Positions 24,414 through 37,411 of a stretch of 64,000 nt of DNA are shown piece after piece. Positions within the stretch are counted from its first letter, which is position 1. Each line of letters starts with the position of its first letter. Both the position numbers and the translations under genes were made by a program. The stretch is from assembly GCF_000090795.2 (NCBI RefSeq), contig NW_003546372.1, positions 64,661-128,660 on the forward strand, in the 5' to 3' direction. Origin of the DNA: Amphimedon queenslandica. Lineage: Eukaryota; Porifera; Demospongiae; Haplosclerida; Niphatidae. Under the pieces are notes generated by a model, which saw nothing but the letters and a program-made list of their open reading frames with translations, was not told where the DNA came from and did not search any database.

Positions 24414-26680
24414 TCACATGCCCAGTCTCCTCAAGTGGACCAGACTGCTGGCAGAATTGGTTTCAGCTCCAATCTTAAAGCACACATTTCGTCTAATATC
24501 ACTTAACCACCTCTTGGTGAGGCTCAGGGCTGGGCTCTTTAGGCTAAGGTGAAAGTTCTCCGTTTGACGATAAAGTAACGAAGTCCCTCGACCCATGATC
24601 ATAAAGAAAGACCTTATGAGTTGATAAATGGACTGATTGAAAGTATCATCGAGATCAGCTCTTTTTAAGCTGATGTAATTAAAGTTCAAGTGACAATGCT
24701 CCAGCAACGTGAGGGAATGTCTGAGGACTTTCTGTATCCTCACAAGATCAGGAGCATGTAAATCAACTTGCTCTCCTAACTCTATGAACTCGAGCTTCTT
24801 TATGTGACCGAGGGTTTCAAAGAGTTCTCCAATTGTGTGAGACTGAGAGGCTGAAGAGTAGAAGAGGTGAGAGCAGTCAACAACAATAGAGATTACTCTT
24901 AACTGGTGGCAGGCAGAGAGGGGCTTTAGTGGAACATTGCTTGGTGCCCAGTCATAGAGCTGGAGATAGCGTAAGCTTGAGCTCAGTTTGGTAAGAGAGC
25001 CTCCTAAAGCCACCAGGCTTCTTTTATTCTCTCCTCTGAAGAGAGCTAGACCTTGCAAACCATGGCCATTAGTACTAGTCTCAGTGATGGCTTCCAGCAA
25101 TGAAGGGGAAGAGTCGAGTAGCAAAGAAATGAAGAGATTCTTAAGGGTACCAGAGACTTTGAGTGCCTGTCTGACGACACTAGTATTATCCTTATCATCT
25201 TGAAGTACCCAAAGACTTGAGACGTTTCGGAGAAAGTTCTCGCTCAAAGAGACACTAGAACGAGTGATTAGGGTTGCCATTTCGGTGGTGTTGAGTTGAT
25301 CCAACTGCTTAGTCAGCATCGGTGAATCTTCAATCGATGCAATGTCGAGTGCCTTCAGACATAACTTGTATCTGGTAGGACCTTTTGGTAGTCTGGTAAA
25401 CTCCATCACGTGGTTGACAGTCGTGAATTTAAAATTGACGTAAAGCTTGATTGGCTCTGCCGAAGAGCGCTGGAGAGTGGGTTTCTTAGTTCGATAGAAC
25501 TTGAAGTCATCGGGCGAGAGACACTGGTATGCATCTCGGCCGGGGAAAGTGCCTCTGGCAAGATGATAGAAGGGAGTGACAGGGGATTCTAAAGTAATTA
25601 GAGAGAGGATGGTTAATGACATAATGTGTATGATTGATCAGTAGAATAACAGTTTATAATAAATGTAAAACAACGCAGTAGACTGTGATTGTAAACAAAG
25701 AGTAGAGTGGAATTAGTGACTCAAGAACATAAAAGTAAAGCAATGCCAAAGTTAGATTAATCTGTCTAGAAATGCCTTGGCCCTTTACTATTGTCACGAG
25801 TACACGTACTCTCTTACTACAGTACATTGTATACATTGGCTTTGGCTATAGACATGTAGCTAAGTTATCACTTTCACCATATCTCAACACTTTCACTCAT
25901 TCTCACATAATCATACACAAACACACAACGTAAATATACACACACACACACACACACCATATCACAATTATTTGAGAGGTCAATCGTAATCTATATAAGG
26001 CTCATCTCTTACACTACCTCATTGCCCTGGAGTCAGTTACTTCATCAGATCCCACACAAGTTTATCAATACACATCAAAGAGGAAAGGAGGAGGAAAGTG
26101 GCTAACCTGTCTCAATGAAGCTTGTACCAGGCTCTGACGAGAATTGTTCGAAATCAGAGAGATCGACAGACCTTAAGAAGACTTTTGAACCGCTTCCAGC
26201 AACCTGATCGTGACGATACACATGATTGAACAGACCTATGGATATCTCTCTGGCGCAACTGCTGTAGCGGGATTTAGAGACACCAGTTATACTGTGGTAG
26301 ACGTGAGGTTCAAGACACCCAAAAGACCAGGAGTGACCAACAGGTTGGAGTGAGCCCAAGCGACGAATGACAAGTTGGTTTGATCTGAAGTTAAAGGAGA
26401 GATCAGAGTGAGCCCAACCCGTTATTAGACTGTGTAATATGCTGTTATCAGATAGCCTTCCCTCCCTTAGTTTCTTCAGCCCCAAACAGAGAAGATATTG
26501 TGCATGTGACTGTGGCAAATTGACGACAGCTTTACCCGCGAGCTCGTTCGAGTCCAGTATGTACTTGACGCATAAGTCAAAGAGGAGGTCCGGGTTAGCT
26601 AACACCCTAACCGGAGAGTTCTTGTCTTTGTCTTTTCTGGTAATAGATCTGGAGCGCCTCAGCGGAGTAGGGGAGGACAT
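24414..26680 (-). CDS. Leucine-rich-repeat-like protein with possible BC-box N-terminus
   Basis: Two exons joined in phase 1: 26107-26680 (ATG 26680) and 24414-25588, giving about 582 residues. The intron (25589-26106) contains a CA microsatellite at 25935-25956. The first exon begins with a basic tail (RRSRSITRKDKDK) and then LFDLCVKYIL...LPQSHAQYLLCLGLKKL, which resembles the elongin BC-box/cullin-box start of LRRC41-like proteins. The second exon has irregular leucine-rich repeats (SSLRYLQLYDW, HIKKLEFIELGEQ, LEHCHLNFNYISL). It could be a substrate receptor of a cullin ligase, but this is inference; no confident family name. Confidence 0.55.
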
Positions 26681-27030
26681 TGATAGAGGGAAAGAACAGC
26701 AGGAGCAGCAATGCAGGCAAACGCTGGCGGAGGTGTGGCTAGTAGCTAGTTAATTAATAGAATACAATAGTTAATTAATTAGCAGCTCAAAAGTAGTTCA
26801 AATACATGAAATATACATCATTATGGTAAAACATACAGGTGTTGATACACAGATGTTATAATTTTTGCAGCAAAGTGAGCAAACAATTGTTCCAAAATAT
26901 TCTCATTACCCTAAAGCAATAAAATTATGTGCAGAACAATAAACCACTTATACACTTGTATTAATGTTATCTGATGAGAGAAGCTTCGTAAGATAATTCC
27001 TAAAGTATCAAAACTTTCCAGTCTTTCCTT
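26681..27030. other. Intergenic, AT-rich
   Basis: Upstream of the LRR-like gene and downstream of the small candidate ORF. I see no exon, RNA gene or repeat with clear ends here. Confidence 0.4.
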
Positions 27031-28484
27031 TTAATGCTGCATAAGGTGTGGTCCTAATGTTCCTATGACAATACTTTTCAATGAGGAACTATTATGTTAA
27101 TGTATAAAACAGAGAGAGAAGAATAACCATATCATACCTTCCCTCCTCCCATTAATGTATAGTTGCATGTACTTAGTAGGCGTTTGTAGCAGAGGACCAG
27201 TCGGCACAATCTTGGGAATATCTAGCTAAAAAAGAAAAGTGTGTGAGCTAGTATGACTGCTAGTCTTAAACTGCCAAAGGTATACTTTTACCTCCTTTAC
27301 TCTTCATAAAAACAGACGGCAGGGAACAGTACACGTCAAATATAATTTGGTGAACTTAAGTATCAAACAATTTTGTCTGTGTATTGTGACTTCTGTGGAG
27401 TAGTAAAAATTACATGATACAAACTAGCAGGTCAAACATCCTGTACTTATAGTATTTGTCAAAAATGGCTAGAAATTCTCCAATTTAATATTTTTTGTAT
27501 AATAATACAGAATTTTTTTCAGAGGCTGGCCTGTACTTTTTAAATTTGCTCATAACTCAAAAAATTTTAGTCTATATAAGCTCAAAATTTCTACACAGCA
27601 AAAGTATATCAGAAAATTTAATAAAGATTAGGGGTCATTTCGGAGCCATTTTTTGAAAAAAACTATTGGAAATTGGCCTATTTTTAAAAATAGTTGTAAC
27701 TCACAAAATTTAAGGCAGAACCAGCTCAAACTTTTTACACAGCATAAGTACCTACATCAATATGTATCAGAAATGTAACAAAATTTGGGGTAATTTTGGA
27801 GTTATTTTTTTGACTCCAAAAAATAGGCAATAAAAATAGACAATTTCCATGTACTATAGTAATAATAGTACATAAACTTGTTCTAAAAATTGCCTATTTT
27901 TAAAGTGGCCACAACTCAAAAAATTAAGTGAGAATCAGCTCAAACTTCTACACAGCATAAAACATCACTATGTATCAGAAAATTAAATAAAATTTGGGGT
28001 GTTTTTGGAGCCATTTCAGAAAAAAGCATGGGTTACCATATAACTCCAACTTTTTGTCAGTCAAAATTTATAATTTTTGTTGATAAAATTTTTGCTAAAT
28101 TTGCATACTAACCACGTGGAGCAAAATTTTTAGGTTAAAAATTTTTGACCGACAAAAATTTGGAGCTATACAGTATAGTACAGAGGTTTTTTCAGAAACT
28201 GGTTACTTAACGGAATCTGCTCAAACTTTCTATGCAACATAAGTACATGTACATCAATATGCATTTTTTAATGTATTAAAAATTGGAGGTGATTTCGGAG
28301 CCATTTTTCATGTTGCATAGCAACTTTTAAAATTAAAATTTTTTTAAAACTTGCTCTAAATTAAATCAGGCCAAAGACCCTCCCAAATCCCAAACACCAA
28401 TTTCACAGCTCTATATTACAACAAGTGGCCAACTAGAAAAAGAAGAGGGAAAAAGAGAGAGGAAGAGAACAAAACTCTTACCAT
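27031..28484 (-). CDS. Candidate small spliced ORF of 40 residues
   Basis: Three exons can be joined in phase: 28482-28484 (ATG immediately followed by GTAAG), 27138-27225 and 27031-27062. The middle exon has clean TTTTTAG acceptor and GTATG donor sites and reads LDIPKIVPTGPLLQTPTKYM followed by QLYINGRRE. I do not recognise the family. A start-codon-only exon is also used by SF3B5 in this window, which makes the model less odd. The 1.26-kb first intron is filled with dispersed repeats and a MITE. It may instead be an internal exon of a longer gene. Confidence 0.3.
27480..28380. repeat. Dispersed repeat cluster with embedded MITE
   Basis: Several degenerate copies of the phrase 'CACAGCATAAG...ATCAATATGTATCAGAAA...AAATTTGGGGTnATTTTGGAGCCATTTT', the reverse orientation of the intron repeat seen at 48 kb. 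A MITE (28035-28175) with TACCATATAACTCCAA / TTGGAGCTATACAGTA ends is nested in it. Confidence 0.7.
28035..28175. mobile_element. MITE, TAC(C/T)nTATAGC family
   Basis: Inverted ends TACCATATAACTCCAACTTTTTGTCAGTCAAAA and TTTTTGACCGACAAAAATTTGGAGCTATACAGTA. AT-rich interior, no ORF. The same ends are found at 36520-36759. Confidence 0.65.
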
Positions 28485-29150
28485 AATATTTTCATGATAA
28501 TTTTTGATGAAATTGAATTTGAATGCTGGGATTTTTAATTTTCTGCGAGTGAGCTCCGCCCATTATTAGTACACGTACGTATGTGACGTCATAAAACTCA
28601 CGTGATGTGCATGTGGTCTGGTAGTGGCGCGGCACGAGACGCGAGTAAAACTTCAAACTTGAGCATGCTAGTGTCAGTGGTGTGAGGATTTTGTGCAAGG
28701 GTCACTGGACTGCGAGCTGGATAGTTGGACTGTCTGAGCAGGCTGTGCCATAGATATTGGCTGGGCTCACAGTCTATTGGATATGAGTCTATATAGGGCT
28801 ATTAGTCGAGTCGAGGAGCTCCGGGCCGTTTACGAGTAGTGCTTAAGAGCGGACAATGGACCGTGGAAGAGCGGACAATGGACCGTGGGGTTTGGCACTC
28901 CGGCACTGTCATTGAGGAACAGCACTGAGTTAGTTAGCAAAATTCAGTAATTAACTTTATTAAATAACAAAAATAGTAACAATTGACAACTATGATATGA
29001 TAATAACAATTATCAAGAAAAATATTTAGCAAGCCGGTTGCAGGACCATATATATACTGAAAGAGGACATTGTGAAACACTTCAAGTTAACTCAGGTACA
29101 CAATACTTTGTGATCTCTTCAAATGAATTCAGTATAGGTGCCGGCTCCCA
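28485..29150. other. Intergenic between small ORF and EAR array
   Basis: Holds a locally GC-richer stretch (28550-28900) with a direct duplication GAGCGGACAATGGACCGTGG at 28849 and 28869. No convincing exon. A short reading frame on the minus strand (to 28698) lacks any recognisable similarity. Confidence 0.4.
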
Positions 29151-30176
29151 GTAAAAGTTTGGTATTGTACCTGCAGATGGTTCCTATGCCTTAACTACAG
29201 CAATGAAGTGTTCGCTGCTGATGGTAAGACTGTCGACTTTGATGTTGGGATCGTGTAATTTGAAATATTTGAAAACATCTCCTAAATTTACTAAATGACT
29301 AATGATCCTTTCAAATTAGCAGCTACTAACAAGAAATGGGTTTCTATATTCACAGGGTGCATGGAGACCCTTTGTTGATGTGGTGGGAGTATTATCTGGA
29401 AAAACGATTGAATTTAAAATGCTTGAGATATTATTTTGACAGGCAAATGAAGCAATGCTTAAAAGATGCTCTTTGATGTTAAAAGAAATTTGATTTCACT
29501 CCATAGTCTCTAGAAATTGAACAGATGGTGTTCAGGGTCCATTTAGAGGGTAATCCAGTCCATGAGCATTCATTATTTGTCGTAAGGGCCACTATTTGTC
29601 TTTCGTCATCAGCCTCATTGTTGCTAAAAGTCTGTACGTGTTTCAGAGCCCCTTCATTGTCATCATCGAATGTTCAAGTATGAATTTGTCACTCTGCTTG
29701 TGCATGCATCATTGAATTGTAATAATTGTTGCCAGTTACAGCAATGTAAACTGTGTCGTTTATGTTTTTTGTCGTTACTGCCCGGCCAGAAATCGGAATG
29801 TCTCAGCCCCTCTTTCGTTGTGTAATCTTGCAGCATACAGTTACCAGTAGTTATTATGTACTGTGTCTGCATAAAAACTTTAATAATGTTTAACGAACTG
29901 TTTGGAAAGATAGTATCCAATTTGAAAAAAGACTTGGTGAGATTAAGCCATTCTTCCTCACCATTCAGTCTGGTAATTAACCTATGATAAAAATTAAAAG
30001 ACTAAATTTAGTAACCTACTCTTCAATGGCAGTTTTTGAAATGATTCAATGGTGAATCTTCATTTGACTGATTATTAGTATGGTTATATTCAATTTTAGT
30101 CTCCTCAAGTTTGTACTGCAACAGAACAAACTACAATAGCTGAAAATAATAAAATACATAATGCCAAGAAGGACAT
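29150..30176 (-). pseudogene. EAR/EPTP-repeat gene unit A (decayed)
   Basis: First unit of the tandem array. The signal-peptide-like start (MSFLALCILLFSAIVVCSVA, from 30176) is intact. The following coiled-coil part is then out of frame with it. Downstream blocks (WLNLTKSFFKLDTIFPN, then VYIAVTGNNYYNSMMHAQAE in another frame) match the EAR/EPTP beta-propeller repeat seen in LGI and TSPEAR proteins. Frame breaks and stops inside repeats suggest a pseudogene. The unit starts 2 bp after the stop of the reading frame of unit B. Confidence 0.5.
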
Positions 30177-30178
30177 AT

Positions 30179-31202
30179 TTAGGTTTGTCTACATACTAGT
30201 GGTTCTCGTGCCTTAACTACAGTGGTGAAGTGTCCTCTGTTTATGGTGAGACAGTCAACTGCTTTGACTTTTGATGCTGGGATAGTTTGAAATATTTCAA
30301 AATGTTCCGTGAATTTACTCATTTTATAAACGCCTAATGATCCTTTCAAATTGGCAGCTACTAAGAAGAATTGGCTTTCAATATGCATAAGTGGAGACCC
30401 TTTATTGTACCTGATTAGGGTATTATCTGAAAAACGATTGAGATTTTGACAGGCAAATGGAGCAATGCTTACTTGATGTAAAAGAAATTCGATTTTACTC
30501 CATAGTCTCCAGAAATTGAATGAAATTGAACAGACGATGTTCAGGTTCCCTTCATAGACTGTAATCCAGTCCACGAGTGTTCATTATTCATCGTAAGAGT
30601 GATAAGTATTAATTTCTTCATTCATCATTCCAAATGAATTCTCATCAGCCTCATTGTTCCTAAAAGTCTGTACATGTTTTAAAGCCCTGTCATCATTGAA
30701 TGTTCAAGTATCATTGAATTGTAATAATTTTTGCCAGTTACAGCAGTATAAACTTTGTCGTTTATGTTTTTTGTCATCACTGCCCACAGCCAGGAATCAG
30801 ATTGTCTCGGCCCCTCTCTCATTACATTGTAATCTTGCAGTATACAGTTGTCAGTAGTTATTGTGTACTGTGTCTGGCACTGTCTGCATAGAAAGTTTCA
30901 TGTTAAACGAATGGTTCGGAAAGAGATATCCGATTTGAAAAGGTCTTGGTGAGATTAAGCCATTCTTCATCACTATTATTTAACCATTCAGTCTGGTAAC
31001 CTATGATAAAAATGAAATGACTAAATTTTATAACCTAAACCTACTCTTTGATGGCATTTTTTTCGAAATGATTCAATGGTGACTCCTCATTTGACTAATT
31101 ATTAGTATCGTTATATTCAATTTTAATCTCTTCAAGTTTGTGCTTCAACAGAACAAACTACAATAGCTGAAAATAATAAAATACAAACACTGAGAAGGAC
31201 AT
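30179..31202 (-). pseudogene. EAR/EPTP-repeat gene unit B (decayed)
   Basis: Second unit, about 1.02 kb. Its 3' block (30179-30574) is open and contains a good EAR repeat: FFLVAANLKGSLGVYKMSKF then EIFQTIPASKVKAVDCLTI. Its 5' signal region (from 31202) is frameshifted, with an in-frame stop soon after. A middle block reads VYTAVTGKNYYNSMI. Probably non-functional as a whole. Confidence 0.5.
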
Positions 31203-32345
31203 ACCGGTATTTGGGTTTGTCTATGCACTAGTATTTCTCGTGCCTTAACTACAGCAATGAGGTGTCCTCTGTTCATGGTAAGACTGTCAAATGCTTTGAC
31301 TTTCGATGTTGGGATATTTTGAAATATTTCAAATCGTCTCGTGAATTTACTTATTTTATAAATGACTAATGATCCTTTCGAATTGGCAGCTACTAAGAAG
31401 AACTGGCTTTCAATATTCACAGGAAGGAGACCCTTTGTTGTACGTGGTTAGGGTATTACCTAAAAAACGGTATGATAATGAATGAGTTTAAAATACTTAA
31501 GATATTATATTGACATTACAGGCAATGCTTAAAAGATGATCTTTGATGTTAAAGAGATTTCACTCCATAGTCTCCAGAAATTGAACAGACAGTGTTCAGG
31601 GTTCCTTTAGAGGGTAATCCAGTCCATGAATGTTCATTATTCGTCATAAGAGTGAGAAATATTTTATTTGTCTTTCTAAATGCATCATCATAAGCCTCAT
31701 TCTTGCTAAAAGTCTATACGTGTTTCAGAGCCCCTTTATTGTCATTATCGAACGTTTAAGGATGAAGTCGTCGCTATCATTGAATTGTAGTGATTGTTGC
31801 TGGTTCGGCCAGGAATCATTATTGTCTGAGAATGTCTTGGCCCCTCTCTTGTTGTATTGTATACAGCTACCAGTAGTAATTGTGTACTAGCTGTGTCTGT
31901 CCTTGTCAATTTCATGCATAGAAACTTTGATGTTTAGCTTATGATGTCTGTTTTGAAAAAACTTGGTGAGATTAAGTCTGCACATTCTTCATCATTGCAT
32001 TATTATGGTATTGAGAGTGCTTCCATTTTGTAAAAAACCTTTGGCCTGTGACTCGATGAACTATGAAGTAACTAGAGACATGGAACACTACATGTGTGAG
32101 TTGTACACATTCATTCAGTCTGGTAACCTATGATAGAATAATTTATAATAATATATGAAATGACTAACCTTTTCTTCAGTGGCATTTATTCTCTTTTCCA
32201 GATACATGGCTGATATTTGACTAATAAAATGGTAATAATGATGTTAATGATCATTACCTCATTTTTTAGTACGGTTATATTCGAATTTTGGCCTCCTCCA
32301 GTGTGCTGCAACAGAACAAACTAAAATAGCTGAAACAATAAATGC
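31145..32345 (-). pseudogene. EAR/EPTP-repeat gene unit C (decayed)
   Basis: Third unit. The 3' block (31200-31420) reads FFLVAANSKGSLVIYKISKF then EIFQNIPTSKVKAFDSLTM, an EAR repeat nearly identical to that of unit B. The 5' end near 32345 keeps the hydrophobic leader, but the next block (KFEYNRTKK then stop) has an extra base compared with unit D. The central repeat is partly deleted. Confidence 0.5.
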
Positions 32346-34330
32346 AAGGGCATTTTCGGTTCATCAGCCAATTTTAAGGAAGAAGTTAGGGCTTTCAGCT
32401 TCTCTTGATGATTGATGAACTGCACCTTATATGCTCAGGATTTTAATCTGCACAAAAAAAATAAAATGATTCCAGCAATACTACTACACTTTGGCTGAAA
32501 AATACACACCAAGCATTGGACATTATGTTTTATCAGTATGTGTGCAAAGTGTAACTGATCAATGCAAATGCATGATGATAAAACTTATATTTTTTCTGAT
32601 CAAAAGCATCATTAAATACTAATGGAAGCACCTGGCCTCAATACCACAACTAATGGTACTGACCAAAGAACATAATGTGGTATTCAAGATTATGCTGTAA
32701 ACACAGCTGTCAAAATACCATACAAGTTTTAACTTTAGTAGGCTTCATGTTATTCTGCACTTATAATATTATTATAAATTTTTATTATATTTTGCACTTA
32801 TAGTAATGTTGTATGTATACTTTTACGAAGAGTATATAGACATATGTTCTTGCTTTTATGAATTATGAATATGGTTTGTACCAATATTAATTTATCTTAG
32901 CTAATATGGCAAGTTTGGCAGCTATTAGCATAGAATATGCACTTGATGCTTATAGCATTACAAGGACACTATTAGCAATGGAAGATAAATAGAGTAATTA
33001 AGTGCCTGATTAATAAGGTTTTGTCAATTTGGAGAAGTAGGTTTGGATTAAGAGGAAACCACAGTTCTTCCCTTTATGTGGTAACACCTGCAAAAACAAA
33101 TTTTTATACCCAAAGTAAGTGGTGAGCATTAGGTACATTAGCTGAACTACCATATAGCTGGCCTCTTTCACTTAGCCAAACTTCTGTTTTTTGTTCATGC
33201 AAGAGCAAAAATGAAACTCACAAAACTTGGCACACCCATCCTTTCCCCACAGAACAAAAATAAAACTCACAAAGTTGGATTCCTTTTACCAAAATATTAC
33301 CCTAAATAACCCTAAATAACCCACTATTGTTATACATACACCATATAAAGAGAAATTGACATAAATGAATTGATATGTCCAAGTATAGTACCCAGTGGGG
33401 AATGTGCATCCTGAGGAGGAAATGTCATTTTGGGGTTAACTCTAACGTTATGCTTTTTGTCAATCAATGTAATATCATCACTGAATGCAACCTGGAATTG
33501 CATGCTCACCTCTCATTTTATTACTATTATTATTTAAGACTAGAAAATGCAAAAGTGAGATCGCACACAAAAAGAAAAAATTGATTAAAGAAGAGAGAAA
33601 AGAAGAAAGATAACAATATGTGATTTCGACTAAGAAAAAAGTAATAATTCATTAAGTTAATAACAAATTGAAAGGCACTTCTACTAGTCTTTTAAATTTG
33701 CATGCTACACTACACATTAACATAATTTCCTAATGTGTAGGTATAGGATACCTTAGAAGTTGCAAAAGGTGAAACAGGTGAAAGAAAGAGGGTCTCTCTC
33801 TCACTCTCTTAAATTATGTATTTTCTCACCTATAATCCACTTCTGCAGTTCTGTTTCCGTTAACATAAGATGGCTCTGGGTAATACACTAACAGACTTTT
33901 TGCCTTCACTTTTTGCTATGCACTTCTAGAGCCTAGTGCTGCACTAGGCTCTATTAAAACCACATAGCTACCGTGTGCATGGACTTTAAACTTTGTTTTA
34001 AATTTTAAAATAAGTACTAAATCAACAAAACAGAGCAAAAAATAAAGAACAATAGTTCTAAATAACTATCAATAATTGATCTACACAGCAAAATAACAAA
34101 ACCAAAAGAAAGGGCAATAATTAACAATCAATAATTATAAGCAAAGTCTAGTTTATGTATAATATTTGACAGTTTTCTAGGCATCAATCCATTTGTACAG
34201 ATCAACAGAAATGCATTCCCTATTCCCATCACTCAGGACCCAAAGAGGACATCACAATACACTTTAAAAGAGGATATATGAAACATTGTGATCTTTTGAA
34301 TAAAGTTTTAGGTAGTGATCAACTGACTTT
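32346..34330. other. AT-rich spacer inside the EAR array
   Basis: About 2 kb separating unit D from units A-C. AT-rich, with no coding exon I can support. It may hold remnants too diverged to recognise. Confidence 0.4.
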
Positions 34331-35425
34331 GTAAATGATTTGTTTAGGATGTCCTAATGATTCCTATTCTTTAACTATAGCAACAAAGTGTTCATTGTTT
34401 ATTGTAAAACTCTCAACTGCTTGACCTTTGATGTTTGAATTGTTTAAAACGTCGTGTAAATTTATTCATTTTATAAACAACTGATGATCTGGTTAAAATT
34501 AGCAGTTACTAGGAGAGTGGAGATTTTTTGTTGCATATTGTCTGGAAAAGCTCAAACTCGAAGCAAGATCCATTCCACCTATAAATGAATGAGAGCTGCT
34601 CAGATATCATAACGACAGGGAATAGCTTAGCCACAGTTGAGCTTTGACTGTCTGTGAGCATTGTAAAGTGAGAAATATTTCACAAGTTGTCAGTCCAAAT
34701 GTAATAGATGTTTCAGAGTCTCATCATCTGTCCAAGTGGTAAAGTTGCGAGTTTGTTTTTGTATCGTCGTAATAATTTTTGCAGGCTACAGCAATGTAAA
34801 GTGTGCTGTTGATGTTAATGTTTTGTCTCCAGGAATCATTATTGTTTCAGAATGTCTTAGTCTTTCTTTAGCTATCCTGTATACTGAGACACTTCCAGTA
34901 GTACGGTGGCTAGCTGTTACCAAGTATTGTGCCCATTCTTGTGTATTCTGTGCATGAAAAGTGTCATCAATACTTGATGTGTATGGTATTGAGTGAGACG
35001 TCCATTTTGTAAAAAACGTTGGGACTGTCACTTGTTGATATACTATAAAGTAACAAGAGAGAGGTGACACTGTGTGAGTCTTAAGTTTATACATACCATT
35101 CTCCATCATTTCATTATAATTCTGTAAAACCAAATGATTCACCTACAATAAAATAATTTATAATATGAAATAACTAAATTTAGGAACCTTCTCTTCGGTA
35201 GCATTTAGCTTCTTTTTCAGATACTTGAGTGATGGCTCCTCATTAAATACATTTGACTAATAATCATAATAATGATACTTAAAGATCAATGAAGCATTAT
35301 TTCAGTACCTCATTATTAGTATGGTTGTATTCAAATTTGGTCTTCTTGGGCTCATCCACAGGTGCTGCAATGGAAAAAGCTATAAAGGTAGAAAATAATA
35401 AAACACATAACGTTGTCAAAGACAT
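34330..35425 (-). CDS. EAR/EPTP-repeat secreted protein, unit D (best preserved; may be pseudogene)
   Basis: The leader MSLTTLCVLLFSTFIAFSIA from 35425 is a good signal peptide, followed by PKKTKFEYNHTNNE, then two short helical exons (LKYLKKKLNATEEK, VNHLVLQNYNEMMEN). A longer exon (to 34786) reads FFTKWTSHSIPY, then EWAQYLVTASHRTTGSVSVY, an EAR repeat, and stops. Beyond a one-base frame change a second repeat block (LYIAVACKNYYDDTKT) continues, and a decayed third lies at 34345-34530. EAR repeats build a propeller used for binding by secreted proteins of the LGI/TSPEAR group. It is either a short functional copy or a recent pseudogene. Confidence 0.45.
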
Positions 35426-36519
35426 GTTTTAGTTCATGTACTAAGTGCAACTGATCACTACTGTTCTGAAGTTAGGGCTCTGAACAGTGGCTTTAAATAC
35501 TAATCAAAATACATGACCTTTTATAGCTCAGCATGACATGTAATGGTACTTAACTTAAGGTTTTAAAGCAAAGAACAATTGTGGGATTCATGATATGCTG
35601 TAAACAGGTTCATACCACATACCCTCTAATACCATACAGATTTCACTCTGGCAGGTTTCATATTTACATAAAATAAGATCATAATAGTCAACAGTGAGTA
35701 CTGCAGAGGAAACACTCACAAAATTGATTATGGCACATAAAAAATTAATGCTAAGTTATAGCATGTAGATGATATTCACAATTAATAGCAGCCAATGTTA
35801 TTAGAGGCAATAGAGCATAATGTTGAAGGTATCAAGGTCAAAATAATTACAATCTAATATAAAGACATACATGTACATGTACACTCATTAACATTAAGAT
35901 ACTTTTCCATAGTGGATTGGGCAATGCTTAGTAGATACGTTTCAGAACTACAAATAGAATATTACTGTGTTTTACACATTGTAGAGATTCAAGAGCACTA
36001 TTGGGTTTTAAGGAAAGTAATGATAACATTGCATACTTTAGTGTGCATCTCTTTTTAGTTACAGGACAAATGGTTTTTCAGTGCTTAGTATTTGCAAAAC
36101 GATTTTTTGTCATAAAGACAGGTTTACACTAGGCCTGACATTTGACACTAAAAGCTTTATGAACAAGAATGTTTTGTCTATTTCAAAACCAACTGAATCA
36201 AGTTGTGACTAGTCTAATCCATGACCTCAGTAGTAAGGATGCATGGCTAGCTAGTCCACAAACCACTAAAGCCAGCACCTGCCAGGCAGCATATTGCACC
36301 AATACTTCTTCATTGTCAAGACAGGCAACAAAACAAGGCCAACATGTTGCAATAGAGTTCAACATGCATGTCGCCTGCCTCCATTTATTACAATATGAAT
36401 GGAATTGGAACTCACACAATGATACATGCTATTAAAAATAAAATACTCTTTCCTGTTACTTTAGAAGAGATGTCTCAAGACACTGGGCATTAATAACTAT
36501 ACACAGTATCTAATTCTAA

Positions 36520-36759
36520 TACTATATAGCTTCAAATTTTTTGTTGGTCAAAATTTTTTAGGTATTTTTGTTTCAACAAAATTTTTTAATGACAAAATTT
36601 TCGTTCCACATGAGTAGTATGCGGATTAATAACAAAAATGACAAAAATTTTTTGACAAAAATTTTTTGACAAAATTAATTTTAACAAGAAATTAAGATTT
36701 TGACAAAATTTTTGATTGACAAAATTTTTGACTGACAAAAAATTTGGAGCTATACAGTA
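36520..36759. mobile_element. MITE, TACTATATAGC family
   Basis: Ends TACTATATAGCTTCAAATTTTTTG and, inverted, TACTGTATAGCTCCAAATTTTTTG. The interior is made of repeated TTGACAAAAATTTT phrases on both strands. Same end type as 28035-28175. Confidence 0.7.
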
Positions 36760-37411
36760 AGTAGCACTATTTTGAAATCTGATTGGTCAACTCGAATTTC
36801 AAGTACAATATATGACATGTACAAGTTTGAGTCAAACATCTTAGCAAACAAACGGTACATAGTCTATACATAATAGCTTCAAAAAGAACTACCATGTATC
36901 TGGAAATTTTTACTGTGATTATTATTTTGCGAAATAAGGAATTTGCAAAAGTCAGATTATACCCTCGCATTTAACAAGACTTCTTACTACGCAAACATTT
37001 TAGGCACAAAAATTTCCAAACGGATAAATTTCCAGATGTACCATATTAGCTACGGCGCTATGATAACTAAATAACACTTATAAAAATCAAATTTTAATCC
37101 AGCCAATAATAAAACAAACAATTTTGACCATAAAGAAAAAGCTTCCCATAGTCTGAGAGCACCTGGTGTGTATTCGTAAACTTGTCTCTATCTCTGAGCG
37201 CCATTATTCTTATGACAATTAGCAACAATACCACACTGGGTATATTGGTAATGTATCTGAATCACCAAATAATTATACTATTTACCACACATAGCTGGAA
37301 ACATTGGCTGCAATTTACAGATATACAGCAATTAATTATAACATGAACACTTGTGCAGACCTTTGCCATACTAGAAACAGTTCACTGTTACACATAGCTT
37401 GATTAACAGCA

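Noticed and set aside
23785-24552. Plus-strand ORFs over the F-box and LRR-like genes
   Set aside because: Antisense of well-supported minus-strand coding sequence and AT-rich gap.
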